DNA of 64,000 nt from contig NZ_CDDA01000028.1 in assembly GCF_000819745.1 (NCBI RefSeq), forward strand, positions 1 to 64,000. Reading direction: 5' to 3'. Of this stretch, positions 36,613 to 45,473 are shown in pieces. Every line of letters begins with the position of its first letter. The first letter of the stretch is position 1. The position numbers and the translations under genes were made by a program. The DNA comes from Aeromonas bestiarum (lineage in GTDB: Bacteria; Pseudomonadota; Gammaproteobacteria; Enterobacterales; Aeromonadaceae). A model generated the notes under the pieces. The model saw only the letters and a list, made by a program, of their open reading frames with translations, did no database searches and had not been told where the DNA came from.

Positions 36613-37593
36613 GTGCACAACCCAACAAGACAGATGGAAAAACAACCCAATAAGCTGCTCTGGCACGGCGTCTTCCTGCTGATGCTGCTGGCTGCCGTCT
36701 TCGGCATCTATAAAGCGGTTCAGTCCGTGGATTACACCTGGCGCTGGGAGCGGATCCCCCAATACATCGTCTATCAGGCGGAGCAGAACAACCTGGCCGA
36801 ATTTGACGGCACAGTGATCGCCGGCACCACCAGCGCCGAGCAGGGCAAGCTGTTCCTGCAAAACGATCTCGACCCCAATCAGCGCCAGACCATCGCCAGC
36901 ACAGGGGTGAAGGTTGCCGAAGGGGACACCATCTTCCGGGGCGATACCCTGGATACCGAACTCACCTGGACCGCTGGCCCCATCGCCTGGGGCGTCTGGG
37001 TCACGGTCAAGCTCTCTCTGGTGGCGGGCGTGTTCGCCATCCTGCTCGGCACCCTGGCAGGCCTGGCCCGCCTCTCCCCGAACCCGGCCCTGCGCAATCT
37101 GGCGGTCACCTATGTGGAGCTCATTCGCGGCACGCCGCTGCTGGTGCAGATCTTCATCGTCTACTTCTTCATCGGCACAGTGCTGAACCTGGACAGGTTC
37201 ACCGCCGGGGTCGCGGCGCTGGCCGTCTTTACCGGCGCCTATGTAGCCGAAATCGTGCGCGCCGGCATCAGCTCCATTCACAAGGGGCAGATGGAAGCCG
37301 GTCGCAGCCTGGGGCTCACCTCGGCCCAGACCATGCGTTACGTCATACTGCCCCAAGCCTTCAAGCGGGTACTGCCGCCGCTGGCGGGCCAGTTCATCAA
37401 CCTCATCAAGGACTCCTCCCTGGTGTCTGTCATCTCCATCACGGATCTCACCAAGGCGGGGCGCGAGGTGGTCAGCTCCACCTTCAGTCCGTTCGAGGTG
37501 TGGTTCACCGTGGCCTTGCTCTATCTGGTGTTGACCGGCACCCTCTCTTTCCTGGTACGTCGTCTGGAGGTGAAATATGCGCGCAGCAACTGA
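36613..37593 (+). CDS. Polar amino-acid ABC transporter, permease
   Basis: This 326-aa inner-membrane permease of the His/Glu/Gln/Arg family has a cytoplasmic N-terminus and first helix (LLWHGVFLLMLLAAVFGIY). A ~95-residue loop precedes the main helices, making it longer than GlnP. The EAA loop is EAGRSLGLTSAQTMRYVILPQA. The start is GTG at 36613 with GAGG upstream; an in-frame ATG at 36634 is possible. Its last codons and the start of the ATPase gene are duplicated 106 bp downstream. An ancestral ATPase start, ATG at 37577, still overlaps its 3' end. Confidence 0.9.
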   Translation: MHNPTRQMEKQPNKLLWHGVFLLMLLAAVFGIYKAVQSVDYTWRWERIPQYIVYQAEQNNLAEFDGTVIAGTTSAEQGKLFLQNDLDPNQRQTIASTGVKVAEGDTIFRGDTLDTELTWTAGPIAWGVWVTVKLSLVAGVFAILLGTLAGLARLSPNPALRNLAVTYVELIRGTPLLVQIFIVYFFIGTVLNLDRFTAGVAALAVFTGAYVAEIVRAGISSIHKGQMEAGRSLGLTSAQTMRYVILPQAFKRVLPPLAGQFINLIKDSSLVSVISITDLTKAGREVVSSTFSPFEVWFTVALLYLVLTGTLSFLVRRLEVKYARSN

Positions 37594-37716
37594 TCCCATT
37601 ATCAAGGCTCAACAGGAGCCGAGAAGTGCTGCCATGACCGGCACATCCAGCGCCTTCCCTGGTCGTCTTCTGGAGGCGAAATATGCGTACAGCAACTGAT
37701 CCCATTATCAAGGCGA
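37555..37716 (+). repeat. 106-bp duplication of the permease/ATPase junction
   Basis: The motif TCTGGAGGTGAAATATGCG at the permease end recurs as TCTGGAGGCGAAATATGCG, followed in both copies by AGCAACTGATCCCATTATCAAGGC with few differences. The two ATGs lie at 37577 and 37683, exactly 106 bp apart. Copy one holds the real permease stop and a dead ATPase start. Copy two holds a dead permease tail and the real ATPase start. The ancestral arrangement was a 17-nt gene overlap that the duplication has pulled apart. Confidence 0.9.
37577..37699 (+). pseudogene. 40-codon chimeric echo ORF at the duplicated junction
   Basis: From the first ATG the frame reads [15 protein letters not shown]..., which is the ATPase N-terminus, and ends ...[12 protein letters not shown], which is the permease C-terminus, then TGA. 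It is a by-product of the 106-bp duplication. It has the same ribosome-binding context (CTGGAGG) as the true ATPase gene, so it may be translated. I claim no function. Confidence 0.7.
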
Positions 37717-38426
37717 CAGGTGTCGAAAAATTCTATGGCACCGAGGTACACGCCCTGAAAAACGTCAGCACCCAGGTGGCCGAAGGGGAAGTGGTGGTGA
37801 TAGTGGGCCCGAGCGGCTCGGGCAAATCCACCTTCCTGCGCACCCTCAACCAGCTGGAGACCATCAACGACGGCAACATAGTGGTCGATGGCATCTCTCT
37901 GACCGAACCGGGTGACGTCAACAAACTGCGGGAAGAGGTGGGCATGGTGTTCCAGTCCTTCAACCTCTTCCCCCACCTGAACGTGCTGGACAACATCTGC
38001 CTGGCACCGCAGAAGGTGCGCGGGCTGTCGCGCAACGATGCGCGGGACAGAGCCAAGGCCCTGCTGCTGAAAGTGGGATTGTCGAACAAGGCCGAGAGCT
38101 ATCCCTCCCAGCTCTCCGGTGGCCAGCAACAGCGGGTGGCCATCGCCCGGGCACTCGCCATGCAGCCGCGCATCATGCTGTTTGACGAGCCCACCAGTGC
38201 GCTGGACCCCGAGATGGTGGGCGAGGTGCTGGACGTGATGAAGGGGTTGGCCCGCGAGGGCATGACCATGGTGGTGGTGACCCACGAGATGGGTTTCGCC
38301 CGCGAAGTGGCGGATCGGGTGCTCTTCATGGAAAACGGTGAGCTGCTGGTGGATGAGAAGCCGACCGACTTCTTTGACAATCCCCCCTCCCCGCGCCTGC
38401 GCCAGTTCTTAAGTCAGGTGCTCTGA
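37683..38426 (+). CDS. Polar amino-acid ABC transporter, ATP-binding protein (GlnQ-like)
   Basis: This 247-aa ATPase of the GlnQ/HisP type has Walker [10 protein letters not shown], a Q-loop ([19 protein letters not shown]), signature [16 protein letters not shown], Walker [14 protein letters not shown] and H-loop [16 protein letters not shown]. The start at 37683 has CTGGAGG upstream. It ends the operon before a hairpin at 38450. Confidence 0.93.
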   Translation: MRTATDPIIKATGVEKFYGTEVHALKNVSTQVAEGEVVVIVGPSGSGKSTFLRTLNQLETINDGNIVVDGISLTEPGDVNKLREEVGMVFQSFNLFPHLNVLDNICLAPQKVRGLSRNDARDRAKALLLKVGLSNKAESYPSQLSGGQQQRVAIARALAMQPRIMLFDEPTSALDPEMVGEVLDVMKGLAREGMTMVVVTHEMGFAREVADRVLFMENGELLVDEKPTDFFDNPPSPRLRQFLSQVL

Positions 38427-38449
38427 CGCTGACAGTCGTAGAAAGCAGA

Positions 38450-38473
38450 AGAGGGAGCCCATGGCTCCCTCTG
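38450..38473. terminator. Bidirectional terminator after the amino-acid transporter operon
   Basis: AGAGGGAGCC and GGCTCCCTCT form a stem around a short loop, followed by GTTATT on the plus strand, between convergent genes. Confidence 0.78.
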
Positions 38474-38514
38474 TTATTGATGCCCATCAGTGGAGCGGCC
38501 AGCGCGGCTGGCTC

Positions 38515-38877
38515 TTAGAAGCGATAACGGGTCATCAGTCCTGCGTAGTGCTGCTCGGGCAGCACTACGGGGGCCAGGATCCAGCGCTCGGTGGCAAAGG
38601 CGCCAATCACCGCCCCCAGCGCATTGGCACCCGCGTCAAGGGCAGAGAACTCACCGTTTCTCGACGCCAGCTCTCCCACCACCCCGATCCCGGTGGAAAC
38701 CCCGAACCCGATCCAGCCTCTCTGTTCCCGATAGCCGTAATGATCGGCGATCGCCGTAAAGCCCGCCCCCATGGCCGCGCCACCGATGAAATGGCTCAGC
38801 TCGCTGTTGAAGCTGTCATTGGCCTGCGCACTCGCACTCAGCAGGCCGAACATGACATATAAATGGATCGTTCTCAT
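38515..38877 (-). CDS. Small exported YfiM/DUF2279-like membrane protein
   Basis: This 120-aa protein has a signal peptide (IHLYVMFGLLSASAQA) and glycine-rich hydrophobic segments (SHFIGGAAMGAGFTAIAD, WIGFGVSTGIGVVGELASR, DAGANALGAVIGAFA). The pattern resembles YfiM/DUF2279 proteins, of unknown function, but I hold this loosely. The start at 38877 has GGAGGGGG upstream; longer starts would disrupt the signal peptide. Confidence 0.65.
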   Translation of the reverse strand: MRTIHLYVMFGLLSASAQANDSFNSELSHFIGGAAMGAGFTAIADHYGYREQRGWIGFGVSTGIGVVGELASRNGEFSALDAGANALGAVIGAFATERWILAPVVLPEQHYAGLMTRYRF

Positions 38878-39141
38878 CCCCCCCTCCATTGCCGGCACCT
38901 TGCCACCCATCGAGCCCCCAACCGGGACGTTCATTGTTCCAGTGTAAGCGAGGACCCGCCAGACGACAGGGCACCGGCTTCGGGATGGTGCATCCAAAGG
39001 CATGTCATCAACGGTCACTATTTGTCAGTAAAAACAAGCCGTTGAATCTGTGCCTCGGCAGGCCCTGCACGGCTTGGGACATGAAATGTTAATGAAATTT
39101 TAAATCCATTCGGTATGCTGGAACCCAACTGGTCAAACCGG

Positions 39142-39990
39142 ATGCCCGACATGGATGTGCAACTGCTGCTGCTTTATCTCTCCCCGATCTTCCTGGTCTT
39201 TATCGGCTGGGAGATGCTCTACCTGCGCAAGCACGGGGCGGCCTTTCCCACCGCCACCTACCAGTGGCGAGACTTGTTCGCCAACGCCACCCTGGCCCTG
39301 ATGCATCAGGGGGGCGATGCACTGACGGCCATCGCCATCGCCTACCTGTATGACGCCCTCTGGGGCTGGCGCCTGTTCGACATAGAGCTCAATCTCTGGA
39401 GCATCTTGCTGCTCTTTTTGCTGCAGGATCTCTGTTACTGGCTGTTCCACTTTGCCAGCCACCATGTGCGCTGGCTGTGGGCCTCCCACGTGGTGCATCA
39501 CAGCTCGGAGCGACTCAACCTCTCCACCGCCTTTCGCCAGAGTCTGATGTACCCAATCTCCGGCATGTGGCTGTTCTGGATCCCCATGATCCTCATCGGC
39601 TTCCCGCCCCAGGCCGTGGTGGCGACCGTACTGCTCAGCCTAGGTTTTCAGTTCTTCGTTCACACCCAGGTGGTGGGCAAGCTGGGCCGACTTGAATGGG
39701 TCTTCAATACCCCCTCCCACCACAGGGTGCACCACGCCAGCAACGCCAAATACATAGACCGCAACTTCGCCGGGGTGCTCATTATCTGGGACAGGCTGTT
39801 CGGCACCTTCGTGGAGGAGGACCCCGCCGAGCCCTGTCGCTTCGGCATCACCAAGCCCATCCGCAGCTTTAATCCGCTCACCCTCACCTTCCACGAGTGG
39901 CGCGACATGCTGCGCGAGGCCCGTGGCCTCCCCTGGCAGCAGAAACTCGGCGTGCTGTTTGGCAAGCCGGCCGGCCCCGGCAACGTCTGA
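39142..39990 (+). CDS. Fatty acid hydroxylase/sterol desaturase family membrane protein
   Basis: This 282-aa integral membrane di-iron enzyme candidate has histidine clusters of the fatty acid hydroxylase superfamily: HFASHH with HVVHHS (about 110-130) and HHRVHHASNAKY (about 195-205), between four or more hydrophobic helices. The substrate is unknown. The start is set at ATG 39142; an ATG at 39115 lies inside a likely -10 (TATGCT) and one at 39151 is also possible. It converges on the permease gene. Confidence 0.85.
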   Translation: MPDMDVQLLLLYLSPIFLVFIGWEMLYLRKHGAAFPTATYQWRDLFANATLALMHQGGDALTAIAIAYLYDALWGWRLFDIELNLWSILLLFLLQDLCYWLFHFASHHVRWLWASHVVHHSSERLNLSTAFRQSLMYPISGMWLFWIPMILIGFPPQAVVATVLLSLGFQFFVHTQVVGKLGRLEWVFNTPSHHRVHHASNAKYIDRNFAGVLIIWDRLFGTFVEEDPAEPCRFGITKPIRSFNPLTLTFHEWRDMLREARGLPWQQKLGVLFGKPAGPGNV

Positions 39991-40015
39991 ATCAGAATCT
40001 TGCCACAGAGTAAAA

Positions 40016-40044
40016 AAAGAGAGCGCCACCGGGGCGCTCTCTTT
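40016..40044. terminator. Bidirectional terminator
   Basis: AAAGAGAGCGCC and GGCGCTCTCTTT form a 12-bp stem with A- and T-rich flanks, between the convergent hydroxylase and permease genes. Confidence 0.9.
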
Positions 40045-40066
40045 CATTGCCAGTCACAGACCCGGA

Positions 40067-41467
40067 TCAGACATGGGCAAATGACCAGAGTGCGGGAATC
40101 AGGCTCACCAGGGTTATCCCGGCCAGCAGTCGCTCGCGGCCACTGAGTCGTTCGGCGTCAGCCAGCTGACGGCGACTGTAGAGAAACAGCAGCAGGCCCG
40201 GCCCGTACAGCAACAAGGAGAGCAGCAGGTATTCCACCCCGGCGGCATAGAGCAGCCAGAGGCCGTAACCGCTCGACACCAGCGCCACGGTCCGCATCAG
40301 GCCATTGCCCTCGCCACTCAAGGACAGTTTGAGCAGGAAGAGGCCGATCAGCAGGTAGGGCACCAGGATCATGGAGGTGGAGATGAGCAGCAGGCTGGTA
40401 TACCCCTTGCCAAGCAACCACACCAGCAGCAGGCAGCCCTGTACCGTCAGGCTGGTGAGCCACAGCGACGCTATGGGAGTGCCGTTGCGATTCTGGCGCC
40501 GGAAGATGGCCGGAAAGGCGCCATGGCGCGCCGCGCTGAAGGGCACCTCGGCCGAGAACAGGGTCCAGCTCACGTAGGAGGCGAGCACGGAGACGATGAG
40601 GCCGACGCTTATCAGCAGCTTGCCCCAGGAGCCTGTCATCTGGGCCATCAGTCCCGCCATGGAGGGGTTGGGCAGGGCCGCGAGCTCAGGGCGGCTCAAT
40701 ATCCCCAGCGCCAGCACAGAGATGAGCACATAGAGCAGCAGTGCCAGCACCACCCCCAGCACTGTGGCCGTGCCCACATCCCGCTTGTTTCTGGCACGGG
40801 CCGACAGCACGGCCGCCCCTTCGATGCCGGTGAAGACCCAGAGGGTGATGAGCATGGTGTTGCGCACCTGCTCGGAGACCGGCACAGCAAGCGTGCTGCC
40901 CCCCTGATCCGCCGCGAAGGTCACAGGGTCGAACCAGTAGCAGGCAAACAGGATGAACAGCAGCAGCGGCAGGCTCTTGGCCAGGGTCGCCACCAGATTG
41001 AACAGGGCGGCCTGCTGCACGCCACGGGCCACCAGCAGATGCACGGCCCAGAGGATGCAGGACTCGCCGACAAAAGCCGCCAGGGTGTTGCCCTCGCCAA
41101 ACCAGACCCGCTCCGGGGTGTCGACAAAGCTGCCCAGCGCCGCGAAGGCGATCACCAGATAGCCCACCACGCCTATGGTGGCACAGAGCCAATAGCCCCA
41201 GGCGGAGAAGAAGCCCACCAGATCGCCGAAACCGGCGCGGGCATAGCTGTAGATGCCGCCATCGAGATCGGGCTTCAGCCGCGACAGGTAGAGGAAGCTC
41301 GCGGCGAGCGCCAAAATGCCTACCCCGGTCACGCCCCAGCCGATCAGCACGGCGCGGGCGCCGGCCACCTCGGCCATGTTCTGGGGCAGACTGAAGATGC
41401 CCGCCCCCACCATGGAGCTGAATACCAGGGCGGTGAGGGACCAGAGGCCTATTTTGCTCTCTTTCAT
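40067..41467 (-). CDS. APC-superfamily amino-acid permease/antiporter
   Basis: This 466-aa protein has 12 or more hydrophobic segments, an N-terminus like basic amino-acid/polyamine antiporters (LTALVFSSMVGAGIFSLPQNMA) and LWVFTGIEGAAVLSARARNKRDVG, typical of the arginine/ornithine or lysine antiporter branch. It lies 9 bp downstream of a homocysteine S-methyltransferase gene behind a candidate MetJ operator. A role in S-methylmethionine or related uptake is therefore an inference from context, not from family. Confidence 0.82.
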   Translation of the reverse strand: MKESKIGLWSLTALVFSSMVGAGIFSLPQNMAEVAGARAVLIGWGVTGVGILALAASFLYLSRLKPDLDGGIYSYARAGFGDLVGFFSAWGYWLCATIGVVGYLVIAFAALGSFVDTPERVWFGEGNTLAAFVGESCILWAVHLLVARGVQQAALFNLVATLAKSLPLLLFILFACYWFDPVTFAADQGGSTLAVPVSEQVRNTMLITLWVFTGIEGAAVLSARARNKRDVGTATVLGVVLALLLYVLISVLALGILSRPELAALPNPSMAGLMAQMTGSWGKLLISVGLIVSVLASYVSWTLFSAEVPFSAARHGAFPAIFRRQNRNGTPIASLWLTSLTVQGCLLLVWLLGKGYTSLLLISTSMILVPYLLIGLFLLKLSLSGEGNGLMRTVALVSSGYGLWLLYAAGVEYLLLSLLLYGPGLLLFLYSRRQLADAERLSGRERLLAGITLVSLIPALWSFAHV

Positions 41468-41476
41468 ATGCTCTCC

Positions 41477-42379
41477 TTAGCGCAGCCGGCTGGCCAGTGC
41501 CTGAATATGCTCTGGGCCTATGCCGCAGCAACCGCCGATGAGAGAGGCCCCGACGGTGCGCCAGCGCTCGGCCCAGCCGAGGTAATCCAGCGGCCCCAGA
41601 TCGGCGCGGATCTCGTCCAGCCCGTCGTTGGCGGTCGCCTCTTTTGGCTGGGGCGGGAAGGCATTGGCGTAAGCGCCGAGGCGAATATCCCCTCGACCCA
41701 GCGCCTGCAATCTGGCGCCAGCCACCGTCAGCGCAGCCTCAATCACCTCGGGCTGACAGCAGTTGAACAGGATGGCATCCACCCCGACCGCAACCAGCGC
41801 CGTGACGGCATCGACTACCCGCTCGCCGGAGCGCAGGGTCGGCTCGCTGCCCGGCGCCTCGTCCTCCAGGGTGAAGGAGACCCAGAACGGCTTGCCATCC
41901 TCGGGCAACAGCGCCTTGAGGGCCAGCGGCTCGGCAATCAGGCTCATGGTCTCGGCCAGCCAGATGTCCACATGAGGCGTCAGCGCCCGGATAAGCGGCG
42001 TCGCCAGCTCGCTCACTCTGTCCGCCTCGAACAAGTCGGCGCGGTAAGAGCCAAACAGCGGCGGCAAGGATCCCGCCACCTGCACGGCACCGCCCTGTTC
42101 ATCGGCCACCTCGTGGGCCAGCTGGCCAGCCAGCGCCGCCAGCGCTTCCCCTTCGGCGGCAAAACGCTCGGCGCCGATATGAAACGGCACCAGCGCATAG
42201 CTGTTGGTGGTGATGACGCGGGCACCGCTCGCCACATAGGCCTGATGCACCTCGCGCACCGTCTGCGGCGCCTCCATCAGCGCCAGCGCCGACCACTCGG
42301 GCTGGCGAAATGGCGCGCCCCGCCGTGCCAGCTCACGCCCCATGCCACCGTCCAGTACCCACAATGCCTGTGTTTCCAT
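41477..42379 (-). CDS. mmuM: Homocysteine S-methyltransferase (MmuM type)
   Basis: This 300-aa cytosolic zinc enzyme moves a methyl group from S-methylmethionine or S-adenosylmethionine to homocysteine, giving methionine. The zinc ligands are visible: a Cys in FNCCQPEVI and the Cys pair in GGCCGIGPEH. The N-terminus is LWVLDGGMGRELARRG. The start at 42379 (METQALWVLDGG) matches the family. It is first in a two-gene unit with the permease; MetJ-like boxes lie upstream. Confidence 0.92.
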   Translation of the reverse strand: METQALWVLDGGMGRELARRGAPFRQPEWSALALMEAPQTVREVHQAYVASGARVITTNSYALVPFHIGAERFAAEGEALAALAGQLAHEVADEQGGAVQVAGSLPPLFGSYRADLFEADRVSELATPLIRALTPHVDIWLAETMSLIAEPLALKALLPEDGKPFWVSFTLEDEAPGSEPTLRSGERVVDAVTALVAVGVDAILFNCCQPEVIEAALTVAGARLQALGRGDIRLGAYANAFPPQPKEATANDGLDEIRADLGPLDYLGWAERWRTVGASLIGGCCGIGPEHIQALASRLR

Positions 42380-42504
42380 CTGTCCTGTCTCTTTGTTGTT
42401 GTGTTTGTCTGCATGTTTCATCTGTGGCTGTTCTCCTGGCTGGCGTGGCTGTGCATCGCCTTGCCCATTCAGGGTGAACCGCCAAATCAGCCATAAAAAC
42501 ATAT

Positions 42505-42520
42505 GGATGTTTAGACGGCC
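42505..42520 (-). promoter_or_regulatory. Candidate MetJ operator over the mmuM promoter
   Basis: On the minus strand GGCCGTCT and AAACATCC lie side by side, matching the 8-bp MetJ box AGACGTCT at 6/8 and 5/8 positions. They fall between a possible -35 (TTGTTT) and -10 (TATGTT), 18 bp apart, about 120 bp before mmuM. Tandem met boxes over a promoter are how MetJ represses methionine genes. The match is moderate. Confidence 0.5.
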
Positions 42521-42605
42521 AAAACAAGATAGAACAAAGCCGAGCTGACGGCAATCGGTATCACAGGACATCAGCAGACAACAGAGACGGGAAAACAGCG
42601 AAGGC

Positions 42606-42640
42606 GGCAGAAGGCAGAAGGCAGAAGGCAGAAGGCAGAA
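42606..42640. repeat. Heptanucleotide repeat (GGCAGAA) x5
   Basis: Five exact copies of GGCAGAA lie in tandem in the gap between mmuM and the lipoprotein gene, just before the hairpin at 42647. The tract is not in a credible gene. Such tracts can change length by slippage. Confidence 0.95.
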
Positions 42641-42646
42641 AAGCGT

Positions 42647-42668
42647 GAGGCCACCCAAGGGTGGCCTC
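42647..42668 (-). terminator. Terminator after the lipoprotein gene
   Basis: GAGGCCACCC and GGGTGGCCTC form a perfect 10-bp stem around AA. On the minus strand it is followed by ACGCTTTTCT. Confidence 0.8.
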
Positions 42669-42692
42669 ATTGCAACGGGATGAACAGGTGGC

Positions 42693-43232
42693 TTAACGCC
42701 CTGCCAGCACCCGTTTTATCTGTTTGGTCCAGTCGGAAACCCGACCCTGCTGGGGCAGACCACGCCAGATCTGCTCCCACTGAGCTGGGCTCAGTGGACG
42801 ACCCAGTCGACGCTGCACCCCGGCATAGAGATAATCGTGGGCCGTGGTGGCAGCATGGGCGGAGGTGAGGAACTTGGAGACAGGATCGGTCAGCCGCACA
42901 TCCCGCATGCCGAGCAGCGGATAGTCGTTGTGCACCGCCGCCAGCATGGTCTCGCGCATGGCCGACTCTATGTAGCCGCGGGCAAACAGGGCGGTCACCG
43001 ACTCGAGGGACCCCTGATCCGGGCCGTGATACTCTTCATCGAACACAGGGCTCGGCTCTGCCACGCCACTTTGCACCACGGCATCGGGATCCGGCTGCGG
43101 CACCACCACCGCCTTGGGAGCGGCAGGCTTGGCAACGGCTGTGGCCTTGCGGGGTGTGCTCTGGCTGCAAGCGCCCAGCGCGAGGGCGAGCGCCACACAG
43201 GCCAGCGCACGGGAATGAGACTGCATCTTCAT
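42693..43232 (-). CDS. Unrecognised lipoprotein
   Basis: This 179-aa protein has a lipoprotein signal ending in LALALGAC (Cys about 22). A Pro/Ala/Val-rich linker (about residues 28-50) follows, then a helical domain (DQGSLESVTALFARGYIESA, LGRPLSPAQWEQIWRGLP). I know no family for it. It lies 18 bp downstream of paeA on the same strand and is probably co-transcribed, so an envelope role near polyamine export is possible but unproven. Confidence 0.7.
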   Translation of the reverse strand: MKMQSHSRALACVALALALGACSQSTPRKATAVAKPAAPKAVVVPQPDPDAVVQSGVAEPSPVFDEEYHGPDQGSLESVTALFARGYIESAMRETMLAAVHNDYPLLGMRDVRLTDPVSKFLTSAHAATTAHDYLYAGVQRRLGRPLSPAQWEQIWRGLPQQGRVSDWTKQIKRVLAGR

Positions 43233-43250
43233 GACTCCTTGATAGCTCCT

Positions 43251-44570
43251 TTACGATTCCTGAGCAGGCTTCTCGGCCACCACGGGTTCGACCCGGGTGA
43301 CCAGCAGCTGGTCGATCTTGTAGCTGTCGATGTCGACCACTTCGAACTTGTAACCCGCGTATTTCACCGAGTCGGTACGCTTGGGGATCTTGCGCAGCAT
43401 GAACATGATGAAACCGGCTATGGTCTCGTAGTTCTGGCTATCCGGAAACTCTTCGATGTCGAAGGCCCGCATCACGTCCGAGATGGGGGTCACTCCATCC
43501 ACCAGCCAGGAGTTTTCGTCCCGCTGCACTATTTGCTCTTCCACCACGTGGGTGGCCCACTCGCCCATGACGGTACTCATCAGGTCGTTCATGGTGACTA
43601 TCCCCACCACCAGCGCGTATTCGTTCATCACCACGGCGAAGTCGCCCCTGTGGTTCTTGAAGTACTCCATCGCCTCGTAGAGGTTGAGGGTGTCGGGAAT
43701 GATGATGACGTTCTGCACCAGGGAGCCACTGTTGAGGTCTATGCTCTGGCCGCTGATGACGCGGATCAGCAGCTCTTTCGCATCGACGAAGCCCTTGATG
43801 CTGTCGAGGTTGTGATCGCACACCAGAAACTTGTTGTGCGGGTGTTCGGCAATCTTGGCCTTGATGCTCTCCTCGCCCTCTTGCAGGGTGAAGTAGATGA
43901 GGCTCTCGCGGGCCGTCATGGCGGAGGTGACACCGAGGGACTGCAACTCGAACACGTTCTCGATGAGCTGATGCTCTTCACGCTGGATGACGCCAGCCTC
44001 GGCGCCCGCATCCATCACCGCATAGATGTCGTCAGAGGTGATCTCGTCGTTGCGTATCATGGAGACCCGCAGCAGACGGAACAACGCATTCGCCATGCCA
44101 TTGAAGAACCACACCAGTGGCATCAGCAGGGTCACGCACAGCAGCATGGGGCGAACCACCACCACGGCGATCCGCTCCGGCATGGTCATGGCCAGGCGCT
44201 TGGGCATCAGGTCGGCGATCAGGATGAACATGCCGGTGACGAATACGAAGGAAGCGGCAGAACTTATCTGGCTGAGCCAGGGGCCTTGATAGAAGCCGGA
44301 GATGAACCCCTTGATCGCAGGATTCAGGGCAGACTCACCCAGGATACCGCCCAGAATGGCGACGGTATTGAGGCCGATTTGCACCACGGTAAAGAAATTA
44401 CCCGGCTGGGCCTGCAGCGCCAGCACCTTGGCGGCATGGCGATTTCCCTCATCGGCCATCACCTGCAACTTGATCTTGCGGGAGGCGGCAAGGGATATCT
44501 CGGAAAGAGAGAAGAACACGCTGCCGGCAACCAGCAACATCAGAAAAAATAAACTATCGGCAAAACTCAT
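43251..44570 (-). CDS. paeA: CNNM/CorC-family transporter, PaeA (YtfL)
   Basis: This 439-aa inner-membrane protein has an N-terminal DUF21/CNNM domain (FFSLSEISLAASRKIKLQ, PGNFFTVVQIGLNTVAILGG), a CBS-domain pair (about 215-340) and a C-terminal CorC_HlyC domain (DENSWLVDGVTPISDV, RKIPKRTDSVKYAGYKFEVVDID). It is close to E. coli YtfL, now called PaeA and linked to cadaverine/putrescine export. The start is the ATG at 44570. It heads a likely two-gene operon with the lipoprotein. Confidence 0.9.
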   Translation of the reverse strand: MSFADSLFFLMLLVAGSVFFSLSEISLAASRKIKLQVMADEGNRHAAKVLALQAQPGNFFTVVQIGLNTVAILGGILGESALNPAIKGFISGFYQGPWLSQISSAASFVFVTGMFILIADLMPKRLAMTMPERIAVVVVRPMLLCVTLLMPLVWFFNGMANALFRLLRVSMIRNDEITSDDIYAVMDAGAEAGVIQREEHQLIENVFELQSLGVTSAMTARESLIYFTLQEGEESIKAKIAEHPHNKFLVCDHNLDSIKGFVDAKELLIRVISGQSIDLNSGSLVQNVIIIPDTLNLYEAMEYFKNHRGDFAVVMNEYALVVGIVTMNDLMSTVMGEWATHVVEEQIVQRDENSWLVDGVTPISDVMRAFDIEEFPDSQNYETIAGFIMFMLRKIPKRTDSVKYAGYKFEVVDIDSYKIDQLLVTRVEPVVAEKPAQES

Positions 44571-44724
44571 GATTAACCTATTGCTACACCCGTCTTAGCA
44601 CAAGACGGCAAACTGGGCCTAGGAGACCAGACCGTGAGTCCATCCGGGACTCACACAGGGGGCATATTCTAGCAGAAAAGCGCCTGTTGGGTGGCGATAT
44701 CTTACTCTGGCACCCAGTGCAACA

Positions 44725-44749
44725 AAAAAGGCGCCCAAAGCGCCTTTTT
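44725..44749. terminator. Terminator after phoU
   Basis: AAAAAGGCGC, loop CCAAA, GCGCCTTTTT is a perfect 10-bp stem with A- and T-tracts. It ends the pst-phoU transcript on the minus strand. Confidence 0.92.
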
Positions 44750-44762
44750 ATTCATTTTGCGG

Positions 44763-45473
44763 TCAGTGCTTGCCGAGCAGCTCATTGAGCTCGTCCGCCT
44801 TGGTGTGGCGCACGTCCTTGCCCTTGACGTAATAGACGATGTACTCGCAGATGTGCTGGCAACGATCGCCGACCCGCTCTATGGCCCGCGCCGCCCACAG
44901 CACGTTCAGCACCTGGGGTATGGTGCGCGGATCTTCCATCATGTAGGTCATCAGCTCGCGAATGATGGACTCGTACTCCCTGTCCACCTTGTCATCTTCC
45001 TTGTAGACGGCGATGGCCGCCTCCAGATCCATGCGGGCAAAGGCGTCGAGCACGTCGTGCAGCATCTTGATGGTGCGCCGGCCCATGTTCTCGAGCGATA
45101 CCAGCGGCGGTTGCGGCTTGTTGGCGTTGTCGGTCAGCATGCGGGCAATCTTGTCCGCCACGTCGCCGATGCGCTCCAGATCCGTGATGGTCTTGATGAT
45201 GGCCATCACCAGCCGCAGGTCGGACGCGGTGGGCTGACGCTTGGCGATGATGCGGGTGCACTCCTCGTCGATCGCCACTTCCATGGCGTTGACCTTGTGA
45301 TCGTTGGCCACTATTTTGCGCGCCGCATCCAGATCCTGATCGTGGATGGCCGCGATGGCGTCGGTCAGTTGCTGCTCCACCAGGCCGCCCATCACCAGCA
45401 CCTGATTGCGCACGCTCTCAAGTTCGGCATTGAACTGACCGGAGATGTGTTTATTGAGGTTCATATTGTCCAT
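44763..45473 (-). CDS. phoU: Phosphate signalling protein PhoU
   Basis: PhoU is a cytosolic protein of two three-helix bundles that links PstB to PhoR and holds the Pho regulon off when phosphate is plentiful. The 236-aa product has the paired PhoU repeats ([40 protein letters not shown]; a second set includes [20 protein letters not shown]). It is last in pstC-pstA-pstB-phoU. The start at 45473 ([15 protein letters not shown]) is repeated twice in the gap upstream. Confidence 0.97.
   Translation of the reverse strand: MDNMNLNKHISGQFNAELESVRNQVLVMGGLVEQQLTDAIAAIHDQDLDAARKIVANDHKVNAMEVAIDEECTRIIAKRQPTASDLRLVMAIIKTITDLERIGDVADKIARMLTDNANKPQPPLVSLENMGRRTIKMLHDVLDAFARMDLEAAIAVYKEDDKVDREYESIIRELMTYMMEDPRTIPQVLNVLWAARAIERVGDRCQHICEYIVYYVKGKDVRHTKADELNELLGKH

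Noticed and set aside
42380..42692. SAM riboswitch ahead of mmuM
   Set aside because: I could not find a conserved SAM aptamer core or a leader terminator on the minus strand; the visible hairpin at 42647 belongs to the upstream lipoprotein transcript.
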